From Bacteroidota bacterium (GTDB lineage Bacteria; Bacteroidota; Bacteroidia; Flavobacteriales; Flavobacteriaceae): DNA of 11,129 nucleotides. The notes under the pieces are model-generated. The model did no database searches and was not told the origin of the DNA. It saw only the letters and a list, made by a program, of their open reading frames with translations. Below, in pieces: positions 1-6,720 of the stretch. Where the stretch lies: positions 1 to 11,129 of the forward strand of contig CANINJ010000043.1 of assembly GCA_947468985.1 (NCBI GenBank), read 5' to 3'. The translations under genes and the position numbers were made by a program. The first letter of the stretch is position 1. Each line of letters begins with the position of its first letter.

Positions 1-2470
1 GTGAATTGTAAAAATTTTCTTGACTCAAAACATCCAATTTTTTGCCAGTCATTTTCTCTAAATAATCTTTTAAAATTATAAATGTAAAATCACTGTATTT
101 GTATTCTTTTTTGACTGATAACTTACTGTTTACAATCATTTTCATAATTGTATCGTGATAATCATTTCTAATAAATAAGCTATCAGCAACCTTTTTTGAA
201 AATTGTTCGTTTAAGGTTTTGCTATAATATTTAGGCAAGGGAATTTTCGAACTGTCTAAAGTTGCTTTATAAAAAGGAATCCAAGCTTGAAAACCTGCAT
301 AATGCGATAATAAATCTTTAAATGGAATTGTTGCTTTATCAGAATTTTGGAAAATTGGAAGCATATCTCCTAATTTTGTATCCAAATTCACTTTCTTTTG
401 ATCGTATAATTGCATTACATTTGGCAATGTCGAAACGATTTTTGTTAACGATGCAATGTCATAAACATCAGAATTTTTAACTTTTGTAGTGTTTTCATAA
501 GTATGCGAACCAAACGATTTTTGATAAATCACTTTCCCTTTTCGAGCTACTAAGACTTGTAATCCAGGTGTCATTTTATTGTCAATCGCTTTTTTTGCTA
601 ATATGTCTATTTGAGCCAAAACAGCAGGATTCATTCCAACATTTTCAGGCGTTGAAAATCCTAAACGATTTATCTTTTCGGTTGACAAACCATCATTTAC
701 ATTGAAATTTGGAAGTATCGAAACTGGCAATTTCCCTTTAGATTCAATAGCTCCGAATAGTAATTCTGCCGAAACTTCTTGAGCAATATCCGCATTTTGA
801 TAGGAAACAACAACTGCTTCTATCTCATCAAAAGTGGTTACAGGAAGTAAGGAATAGGGTTTTGTAAATACGTCTAAAATAACTACATTTTTCTTAGCAA
901 TTTCTTGCAACCAAAGTAATTCCGTTTCTGTAAAATCTTGCTTTTTCCAAGCCTTATCTGATTTGTGAAAACCAACAATTACGGTTTTGAATTTGCTTAA
1001 TTGCACATTTAAACTGTCAATATTTTCATTAGCAACTTCAGTAATTTCTGTATATTTTTTTAAAGTCGAAACAAAAGAACTGTTGACATCATCGCCAAAT
1101 TTTACATACGCTATCTTATTGTTTTCTAATGATTTGATTGGTAAAATTTCATTTTTATTTTTCAAAACTGTAATTGCATTTTCATACAATTGATACTGTA
1201 AAGCATCGTTTGAAGTTGGCGTAATTTCCTTAATTAAATTTACAGTATTTATAGGTTTGAAATTATTTAAACCTGCAAAATACTTGAATTTTAGAATTTT
1301 CTTCACTGATTGAGACAATCTAAATTCAGAAATCAATCCGTTTTGGTATGCCAAACATATTTTTTCAATTGCAGCTAGAACATTTTCTGAAAATAAAAGA
1401 ATATCATTTCCTGCCAAGAACGCTTCCAAGTCAATATCGCCAGGCGTTAACGGAATATCATCTTCTCTTTTGTAATTACTGGCACCTTTCATATTCAAGG
1501 CATCAGTGAAAATTAAGCCATTAAATTCTAATTGATTTTTAAGAATATTGGTAACAACATTATAGGATATTGAAGTCGGATAATTAATTCTTGGCTCTAT
1601 ACTCGGAACGCTTAAATGCGCAACCATCACTGAAGTCAGCCCTTCCTGAAACATTTTTTTATAGGGATAAAACTCAACTTCGTTAATTCTCTCTTTTGAA
1701 AAACTAACTAATGGCAATGATAAATGCGAATCTGTTTCTGTATCTCCGTGACCTGGAAAATGTTTTCCTGTCGAAAAAACACCTTGTTTTTGGACGCCTT
1801 TCATCAACGCAATAGCGCTATTGGTAACATTTTCTTTATTTTCTCCAAAGGAACGAAAACCGATAATTGGATTTTTTGGATTGGTATTGATGTCTAAAAC
1901 TGGTGCAAAATTGAAATGAACGCCCAATCTTTTGCTTTCAAATCCCATTTTAGAACCTACTTTTTCGATTAATTTGGCATCTCGAATTGCCCCCAAAGTC
2001 ATATTCCAAGGAAATCGATAGGTTGAATCCAAACGCATACTCAATCCCCATTCTGCATCAATTCCAATAAATAAGGGTAATTTAGATTTGGATTGGTAAC
2101 GATTTGTCAAATTAGCTTGACGAACTGGACCACCTTGAAAAAAAATCAAACCTCCAATTTTAGAGTCTTTAATAAGTTTGTCAATGGAATTTACATGAAT
2201 AGAATCTTTGTTGGAATAGGCAGCAACCATAAAGAGTTGACCTACTTTTTCATCAAAACTCATTTGATTGTAAACACTGTCAACCCATTGTTCTTCTGCT
2301 ATTGATTCAGAAAAAAAAGGATTGTTGAAAGGTTTTTTATCTACAAATAAATTACTGTCAAAATCATTTGCAATTGGGTTTTTAGATTTTACGTGCTTAG
2401 TTGAAGAACAAGAAATTCCTAATACAATTAGCATTACAACTAAAAAAAAACGAAGTAGAATTGATTTCAT
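1..2470 (-). CDS. Exported GH3 beta-N-acetylglucosaminidase fused to a serine hydrolase (beta-lactamase fold), C-terminus cut by window edge
   Basis: The frame is open from the ATG at 2470 to the left edge (823 codons), so the C-terminus is missing. The first 20 residues are a hydrophobic export signal ending in a lipobox-like GISC (Cys21), suggesting a lipoprotein. Residues about 60-400 form a GH3 barrel of the NagZ type: KHFPGHGDTETDSH at 236-249 holds the Asp-His dyad (D247, H249) used as acid/base in this subfamily, and FTDALNMKGA holds the nucleophile Asp323. Residues about 425-590 resemble the second GH3 domain. From about 615 a class-C beta-lactamase/transpeptidase-like domain begins, with the SxxK motif at S674-K677 and a YSD triad at Y792-D794 in place of YxN. 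Family knowledge predicts removal of GlcNAc from muropeptides; the target of the serine hydrolase (amidase, peptidase or esterase) is inferred only. It starts 14 bases after the 160-residue gene and is probably last in the run. The fused architecture is, from memory, common in Bacteroidota. Confidence 0.9.
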   Translation of the reverse strand, partial: MKSILLRFFLVVMLIVLGISCSSTKHVKSKNPIANDFDSNLFVDKKPFNNPFFSESIAEEQWVDSVYNQMSFDEKVGQLFMVAAYSNKDSIHVNSIDKLIKDSKIGGLIFFQGGPVRQANLTNRYQSKSKLPLFIGIDAEWGLSMRLDSTYRFPWNMTLGAIRDAKLIEKVGSKMGFESKRLGVHFNFAPVLDINTNPKNPIIGFRSFGENKENVTNSAIALMKGVQKQGVFSTGKHFPGHGDTETDSHLSLPLVSFSKERINEVEFYPYKKMFQEGLTSVMVAHLSVPSIEPRINYPTSISYNVVTNILKNQLEFNGLIFTDALNMKGASNYKREDDIPLTPGDIDLEAFLAGNDILLFSENVLAAIEKICLAYQNGLISEFRLSQSVKKILKFKYFAGLNNFKPINTVNLIKEITPTSNDALQYQLYENAITVLKNKNEILPIKSLENNKIAYVKFGDDVNSSFVSTLKKYTEITEVANENIDSLNVQLSKFKTVIVGFHKSDKAWKKQDFTETELLWLQEIAKKNVVILDVFTKPYSLLPVTTFDEIEAVVVSYQNADIAQEVSAELLFGAIESKGKLPVSILPNFNVNDGLSTEKINRLGFSTPENVGMNPAVLAQIDILAKKAIDNKMTPGLQVLVARKGKVIYQKSFGSHTYENTTKVKNSDVYDIASLTKIVSTLPNVMQLYDQKKVNLDTKLGDMLPIFQNSDKATIPFKDLLSHYAGFQAWIPFYKATLDSSKIPLPKYYSKTLNEQFSKKVADSLFIRNDYHDTIMKMIVNSKLSVKKEYKYSDFTFIILKDYLEKMTGKKLDVLSQENFYNS

Positions 2471-2484
2471 TAAATGAATTTATT

Positions 2485-2967
2485 TTAAAAAAAACGACTG
2501 TGCCAACTATCCATTGCTGGAACTTCCCAAGATTCATTGTATTCAGCAATATTATTTATCAAATTATTGAAGACAATTGTATTTTCTGTAACCGCTTTAT
2601 CCTTTGCCATTTTTTTGAAGTCAATTAACGTTTTATGTGCAACGTGTTCTCCTAATTTGAAAGTAACATTCATTTTATCCAATAAATCTACTTCATATTT
2701 CTGTTCTAAATTTTGAATAAATTGAACCGAAGAATCTATAGAACAACCTGTTGCAGCTTGAACTTCTTGATTTACGGCAAGAATTATAAACCGATTGTAT
2801 TTCAATTCAAACGACGCTTCCAAACTGGTTCCGTGTGCTGCCCAATTTTCAATAAACGCTTTTAAATCAACTTCAATAGCTGCAAATTCCTCGTCAGAGA
2901 ATTTTCTGTTGGATTGATAAATCCATATTTTAGATTCTTCTGGTAAATTTTCGAAAGGAATATACAT
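2485..2967 (-). CDS. Conserved 160-residue protein of unknown function (often labelled 'ABC transporter ATPase' in Flavobacteria)
   Basis: The protein is complete from an ATG. It starts MYIPFENLP and reads as a soluble alpha/beta protein with no signal peptide or membrane segment, so it is probably cytoplasmic. From memory, close homologues in Flavobacterium are labelled ABC transporter ATPase. Nothing here supports that: I see no Walker A glycine-rich loop, no Walker B and no LSGGQ-like signature, and 160 residues is too short for a complete ATPase domain. Visible landmarks are aromatic residues in KIWIYQ (13-18), a single cysteine in TGCSIDSS (Cys75) that could be functional, and a C-terminal tail SWHSRFF. 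It lies 33 bases after the CCG Fe-S gene and 14 bases before the GH3 fusion gene on the same strand, so it is probably co-transcribed. Its function is unknown to me. Confidence 0.85.
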   Translation of the reverse strand: MYIPFENLPEESKIWIYQSNRKFSDEEFAAIEVDLKAFIENWAAHGTSLEASFELKYNRFIILAVNQEVQAATGCSIDSSVQFIQNLEQKYEVDLLDKMNVTFKLGEHVAHKTLIDFKKMAKDKAVTENTIVFNNLINNIAEYNESWEVPAMDSWHSRFF

Positions 2968-3000
2968 ACTAATTTATTTATTAAATTCTGATTTATACAG

Positions 3001-3792
3001 TTACAAATCTTGAGCATTTGCAATAAGTTCGGCAATATCCATAACTTTAACATCGCCTTCTTTTTCTTTGTTTTTTATTCCGTCGGTCATCATTGTATTA
3101 CAAAAGGGACAACCAGCAGCAATTATATCAGATTTTGTTTCCAAAGCCTCTTCCGTTCTTTCGATATTTACTTCTTTATTTCCCGGTTCGGCATCCTTAA
3201 ACATCTGCGCGCCACCAGCACCACAGCATAAACCATTGGCTTTTGAGCGTTTCATTTCAACTAATTCGGCATCCAATTTGCGAATTAATTCCCTTGGTGC
3301 TTCATATACATTATTGGCTCTTCCCAAATAACAAGGGTCGTGAAAAGTGATTTTTTTACCTTTAAATTGACCGCCTTCAATTGTTAATCGACCATCATCT
3401 AACAAAGATTTTAAAAATTCCGTATGATGAACGACTTCATAAATTCCGCCTAATTCTGGGTATTCATTTTTTATAGTATTGAAACAATGTGGGCAAGCTG
3501 TAACTATTTTTTTTGCTTCATAAGCATTCAAAACTTCAATGTTCATCATTGCTTGCATTTGAAACAAAAATTCATTTCCAGCGCGTTTAGCAGGATCTCC
3601 AGTACAACTTTCTTCGGTTCCAAGTACAGCAAAGGAAACATTGGAACGATTTAATATCTTTACAAATGCTTTTGTAATTTTCTTTGCTCTATCATCAAAA
3701 CTTCCTGCACAACCAACCCAAAATAAAACTTCTGGTTGTTTTCCTTGTGCTAACATTTCTGCCATTGTTGGAACCACTAAACTCTCTGACAT
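3001..3792 (-). CDS. CCG-domain (cysteine-rich) Fe-S protein, HdrB/HdrD-C/LutA-like redox subunit
   Basis: This soluble 263-residue protein has two cysteine-rich CCG domains, as in heterodisulfide reductase HdrB/HdrD, DsrK, GlpC and LutA. Domain 1 has Cys28 (VGCAGS), Cys63 (ESCTGDPAKR) and C100PHC103. Domain 2 has Cys154 (HDPCYLGR), C189-C190-G (LCCGAGG) and C228PFC231. Domain 2 thus has the full C...CCG...CxxC pattern that binds a noncubane 4Fe-4S cluster in HdrB. Domain 1 has Ser-Cys where the Cys-Cys pair would be, a variant I recall as common in HdrD/DsrK-type proteins. Family knowledge predicts electron transfer or a catalytic redox site facing the cytoplasm. The likely partner is the membrane ferredoxin protein encoded two genes upstream (5702-4371), since homologues often fuse the ferredoxin and CCG parts. 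The start is ATG, 41 bases after the HAD gene. The substrate cannot be read from the sequence. Confidence 0.9.
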   Translation of the reverse strand: MSESLVVPTMAEMLAQGKQPEVLFWVGCAGSFDDRAKKITKAFVKILNRSNVSFAVLGTEESCTGDPAKRAGNEFLFQMQAMMNIEVLNAYEAKKIVTACPHCFNTIKNEYPELGGIYEVVHHTEFLKSLLDDGRLTIEGGQFKGKKITFHDPCYLGRANNVYEAPRELIRKLDAELVEMKRSKANGLCCGAGGAQMFKDAEPGNKEVNIERTEEALETKSDIIAAGCPFCNTMMTDGIKNKEKEGDVKVMDIAELIANAQDL

Positions 3793-3833
3793 ATTATATA
3801 TATTTTAATTTGTGACAACTATACGTTATCTTT

Positions 3834-4280
3834 TTATTCATGGTGTTCGTCATCAAAAACCTGAATTGTAACTTCTTTATCAACTAAATCTGTAAATTTA
3901 CCTCTGTATCTAGTCGCTTTAACTAAGTGATTATCAATCCAATGATAATTTCCTCCACGCGGTTTTCCCATTACCATACCGTGGTATTTGAAGCCGTGTT
4001 GTTTCAACCAAATTTCAGTATATTCTCTGTGTTCTTCTGTTCGTGAAGTAAAAAAGCAAATAACATGTCCTTCATCATACCATTTATTTAAAGTAATTAA
4101 AGCATCAGGATAAACTTCTGCAGTCAACATTCTCTCTGGTTCTTCGTTTGGAATATCGTCACAAATTGTACCGTCAATATCTATTAAATAATTTTTCACC
4201 CCTTCTGGTAAAATTGGGCTAATTGTATGACCGTTTTCTGATGCTGCAACTAACTGCTTGTCTAAATCTTCTGAGTTCAT
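3834..4280 (-). CDS. Small HAD-superfamily phosphatase-like protein (often mislabelled phosphoheptose isomerase)
   Basis: This is a complete 148-residue protein from an ATG. HAD motifs are visible in order: motif I LIDIDGT (nucleophile D34, acid/base D36), motif II FFTSRT (Ser79), a motif III candidate Lys106 in GKPRGG, and motif IV WIDNH (D116). There is no large cap domain, so it should accept bulky or macromolecular substrates, or be a cap-less sugar-phosphate or nucleotide phosphatase. From memory, close homologues are annotated phosphoheptose isomerase, but the SIS fold of GmhA is absent. The motifs argue for phosphoryl transfer instead, possibly in sugar or capsule metabolism. The substrate is unknown. 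The gene sits between the two Fe-S genes (90 bases after one, 41 before the other) on the same strand. The 90-base upstream gap holds a hairpin with a T-tract and no clear promoter. Confidence 0.85.
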   Translation of the reverse strand: MNSEDLDKQLVAASENGHTISPILPEGVKNYLIDIDGTICDDIPNEEPERMLTAEVYPDALITLNKWYDEGHVICFFTSRTEEHREYTEIWLKQHGFKYHGMVMGKPRGGNYHWIDNHLVKATRYRGKFTDLVDKEVTIQVFDDEHHE

Positions 4281-4318
4281 TTTTATTGTGTTTGTATTTT
4301 AATTCATTTAAAATTCTT

Positions 4319-4355
4319 AAAAAAAACGCTCTTAAACTCACCTATAAGAGAATTT
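4319..4355 (-). terminator. Weak hairpin plus T-tract, possible internal terminator or attenuator
   Basis: Read on the minus strand, a 6-bp stem (CTCTTA at 4345-4350, TAAGAG at 4329-4334) closes a 10-base loop. It is followed by CG and eight T residues (4326-4319). A-rich bases upstream of the stem could extend pairing into the T-tract. It lies in the 90-base gap after the membrane Fe-S gene and before the HAD gene. The stem has only two G-C pairs, so partial termination is more likely than complete. Formation in vivo is not shown. Confidence 0.4.
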
Positions 4356-4370
4356 TTAATATAGTTATTG

Positions 4371-5702
4371 TTATTCGTTTTTCCAATTCAAACGATCTTG
4401 CTGGTTGTATTGCCAAGGCGCACCATTATTTTCAATATTGCTCATCATAGCATTTAAAGGCATTGGGGCAGCACTTTGCTCCATTACTAAATACCGTCTC
4501 ATATCCATAATAATTGATAATGGACTAATATTTACGGGACATTCTTCAACACAAGCGTTACAAGAAGTACACGCCCAAAGCTCTTCAGGAGTTATGAAAT
4601 CGTTTAATAATGTTTTGTTATCTGGAATAAAAATCCCTTTATTTGCATCTATATTTTTACCAACTTCCACTAAACGGTCTCTGGTATCCATCATGATTTT
4701 TCGAGGGGATAGCTTTTTACCTGTTTGATTTGCAGGACAAACTGAAGTACATCGACCGCATTCAGTACAAGTATAGGCATTCAATAATTGCACCCAATTC
4801 AAATCTTGAACATCACTTGCGCCAAATTTTGAAGGAACTGCATTTTCATCAATTGGAGCTGTTGCATAAGGATCTGCATTTGGATCCATCATCAATTTCA
4901 CTTCTTTGGTAACTGATTCTAAATTGTCAAACTGACCCAGAGGATTTAAATTGGCAAAATAAGTATTTGGAAATGCTAATAAAATGTGCAAATGTTTTGA
5001 GAAATATAAATAATTTAAAAATATTAATATACCTATAATATGCATCCACCAAAAGGCTCTTTCTAACATCATTACCAACGATTCTGACAATCCGTTGAAA
5101 ATTGGAGCAATAAATTGTGATATTGGAAAAGAACCCGCTTGAGAATAATGACCGAAACCTCCAGTTATATTTTGCAAATGTAAATCGGCTGCATTCATCA
5201 ATAAAAACAAAGACATCAGCACGATTTCAAAATACAAGATATAATTTGCATCGCTTTTTGGCCAACCTTTTAAATCAGAATGAATAAATCTTTTTAGTTT
5301 AATAAAGTTTCTACGAGCATAAAAAATAAGTACCGCAACCAAAACTAAAAATGCTAATATTTCAAATGAACCAATTAGAATATCATAAAATGTTCCTAAG
5401 AATGAAAATACGCGATGGGTTCCAAAAAGTCCGTCAATTATAATTTCTAATAACTCTATATTGATGATTACAAAACCAATATATACAATTATATGAAGTA
5501 CTCCCGCAATTGGTCTTTTAACCATTTTAGATTGTCCAAGCGCAATCATTGCCATATTTTTCAATCGAAATAGAGGATTATCCGAACGATTAATATCCTT
5601 TCCTAACTTAATGTTTCTGATAATTTTTCTAATATTCAAAGTAAAAAACCCAAAACCTAAAATTAAGATAATTGCAAATAAGATATTGTCTAAATAACCC
5701 AT
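4371..5702 (-). CDS. Membrane cytochrome-b-like / 4Fe-4S ferredoxin fusion protein (HdrE/DsrM-like plus ferredoxin domain)
   Basis: This 443-residue protein has an N-terminal membrane half and a C-terminal Fe-S half. Hydrophobic segments lie near residues 5-24, 66-88, 108-128, 155-172 and 215-240, resembling nitrate reductase gamma/HdrE/DsrM cytochrome b. Candidate haem-ligand histidines are His70 (GVLHIIVYIGF) and those in WWMHIIGI and SKHLHILLAFP. Two classic 4Fe-4S motifs follow: C312xxC315xxC318xxxC322P and C378xxC381xxC384xxxC388P. Family knowledge suggests quinol oxidation or quinone reduction in the inner membrane coupled to a cytoplasmic Fe-S chain. The CCG domains that complete HdrD or DsrK are absent here but are encoded at 3792-3001, so the two probably form one complex. 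The start is ATG, six bases after the MCE gene stop, implying co-transcription. Haem binding and the substrate are inferences. Confidence 0.9.
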   Translation of the reverse strand: MGYLDNILFAIILILGFGFFTLNIRKIIRNIKLGKDINRSDNPLFRLKNMAMIALGQSKMVKRPIAGVLHIIVYIGFVIINIELLEIIIDGLFGTHRVFSFLGTFYDILIGSFEILAFLVLVAVLIFYARRNFIKLKRFIHSDLKGWPKSDANYILYFEIVLMSLFLLMNAADLHLQNITGGFGHYSQAGSFPISQFIAPIFNGLSESLVMMLERAFWWMHIIGILIFLNYLYFSKHLHILLAFPNTYFANLNPLGQFDNLESVTKEVKLMMDPNADPYATAPIDENAVPSKFGASDVQDLNWVQLLNAYTCTECGRCTSVCPANQTGKKLSPRKIMMDTRDRLVEVGKNIDANKGIFIPDNKTLLNDFITPEELWACTSCNACVEECPVNISPLSIIMDMRRYLVMEQSAAPMPLNAMMSNIENNGAPWQYNQQDRLNWKNE

Positions 5703-5708
5703 AAAGTA

Positions 5709-6671
5709 TTATTTTTTAATATTTGAAATGGTGTCCTTCGGAGTTGTATAAGGTTTGTTTTTCTTTCCAAAAAGAGAAACATTCACATATCTCGTTGGGT
5801 TTAATCGCACATCTTGAAGTAACAACTCCAATTCTTTTGAAGTTTTATCCAAATTATTATACAACGATTCGTCTTTTATCATTTTCCCAAAAGTTCCTTT
5901 GCCAGATTGAAAGTCACTCATCAATTTATCAACACTAACAAGGGTTTTCTCAAGACTTTTAACTATTTGTCCAAAGTTAGCTTTTGATAATGAATCTGAA
6001 ATTTTAGTAAAATCAGAAGAAACTTTGTTTAAATTAGATAATGTTCCATCAATTTTTCCTTTATTATCCCCTAAAATAGTATTTACATTTTTAGCCGCAG
6101 TATTAAATCCTGCTAATGTTTCATTCAAATTAGAAATACTACTTTTTAAATTTTCCTTAGATTTTGTATCCAAAACATCATTCAAATTTTTAAGTAATAA
6201 ATCAGCATTCACAACCATTTTCTCCACTTTTTCCTGCAATGGACTTAATTTTTCTGCTACAAGATCAGTCAATCCTTTTTTAACATCACTTTTCAAAGTA
6301 TCGCCATTGACAGCCAGATTTTTATCATCAAAATTTGGAATGATTTGAATTTGTTTACCACCTATTAAACCAGGCTCATAAATAGCAACGATACTTGATT
6401 TGGAAAAAGGAAAACCACTTTTAACCTGAAGTTCAACAAGTAATTTTCCAGTTGTATTTTGTAATGTAATATTTGAAACTTTACCAACAATTAAACCATT
6501 AATTGTTACGGGTGCATTCGATGCCAAACCTTCTACATTATCATATTCGACGTAGATGATTTTGTATTCATTTAATAAATCTCTTCCTTTTAAATAGCTA
6601 TAACCCCAAATAAATAATGCAATGGACGAAAGAACTAATATTCCAGTTTTAATCTCTTTAGTAATTTTCAA
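5709..6671 (-). CDS. MCE (MlaD-family) lipid-transport protein with long helical C-terminal region, TTG start
   Basis: This 320-residue protein has an N-terminal membrane anchor (about 8-27, GILVLSSIALFIWGYSYL), then one MCE domain at about 37-115 (EYDNVEGLASNAPVTINGL to GLIGGKQIQI). A long, mostly helical region (about 135-290) rich in N, L, K and S follows, of the kind that makes tunnels or needles in MCE hexamers. A tail with RLNPTRYVNVSLFGKK is, from memory, conserved in Bacteroidota. Family knowledge: MlaD-type proteins sit in the inner membrane facing the periplasm and move phospholipids between membranes with an MlaE permease and MlaF ATPase; neither is in this window. The start is TTG at 6671. 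The frame is open upstream only to a stop at 6695-6693, with no ATG or GTG between, so TTG (or CTG at 6677) is the only choice. It follows the amidase by 49 bases and has its own -7-like element. Confidence 0.9.
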   Translation of the reverse strand: MKITKEIKTGILVLSSIALFIWGYSYLKGRDLLNEYKIIYVEYDNVEGLASNAPVTINGLIVGKVSNITLQNTTGKLLVELQVKSGFPFSKSSIVAIYEPGLIGGKQIQIIPNFDDKNLAVNGDTLKSDVKKGLTDLVAEKLSPLQEKVEKMVVNADLLLKNLNDVLDTKSKENLKSSISNLNETLAGFNTAAKNVNTILGDNKGKIDGTLSNLNKVSSDFTKISDSLSKANFGQIVKSLEKTLVSVDKLMSDFQSGKGTFGKMIKDESLYNNLDKTSKELELLLQDVRLNPTRYVNVSLFGKKNKPYTTPKDTISNIKK

Positions 6672-6687
6672 TTTCAGATATTTTGTA

Positions 6688-6695
6688 CAAATTTA
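6688..6695 (-). promoter_or_regulatory. Candidate -7 element (TAAATTTG) ahead of the MCE gene
   Basis: The spacer between the amidase and the MCE gene holds TAAATTTG on the minus strand, an exact match to the Bacteroidota -7 pattern TAnnTTTG. It lies about 16 bases before the TTG start. I find no TTTG at the right distance upstream for a -33 box, so this may be a weak internal promoter or a chance match in AT-rich DNA. Confidence 0.3.
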
Positions 6696-6720
6696 AAATA
6701 AAACTTTGGTTAATGTAGCA

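Noticed and set aside
987-1193. Short plus-strand reading frame within the GH3 fusion gene
   Set aside because: It lies opposite a long coding frame with intact catalytic motifs and its hydrophobic translation resembles no known family. The other short plus-strand frames at 2093-2305, 2401-2628, 3010-3331, 4223-4912, 5723-6348 and 7401-7649 are rejected on similar grounds.
1-2470. Classical beta-lactamase giving antibiotic resistance
   Set aside because: SxxK and a YSD triad are shared with many peptidases, amidases and esterases. The third motif lies beyond the window edge, and fusion to a glucosaminidase points to cell-wall turnover.
2485-2967. ABC transporter ATPase identity
   Set aside because: No nucleotide-binding motifs are present and the protein is too short for that domain.
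2862-3053. Minus-strand 63-residue frame spanning the junction of the CCG gene and the 160-residue gene
   Set aside because: It overlaps the ends of two well-supported genes in another frame and its product has no recognisable features.
3001-3792. Glycolate or lactate oxidase Fe-S subunit (GlcF or LutA) as a firm assignment
   Set aside because: The CCG domains are shared by many systems, and the FAD dehydrogenase or LutB/LutC partners expected beside those genes are absent here.
3793-3833. Separate promoter for the CCG gene
   Set aside because: The 41-base spacer has no TAnnTTTG match on the minus strand, so read-through from upstream is the simpler view.
3834-4280. Phosphoheptose isomerase (GmhA) identity
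   Set aside because: The DxDGT and later HAD motifs are clear, and no SIS-domain sequence is seen.
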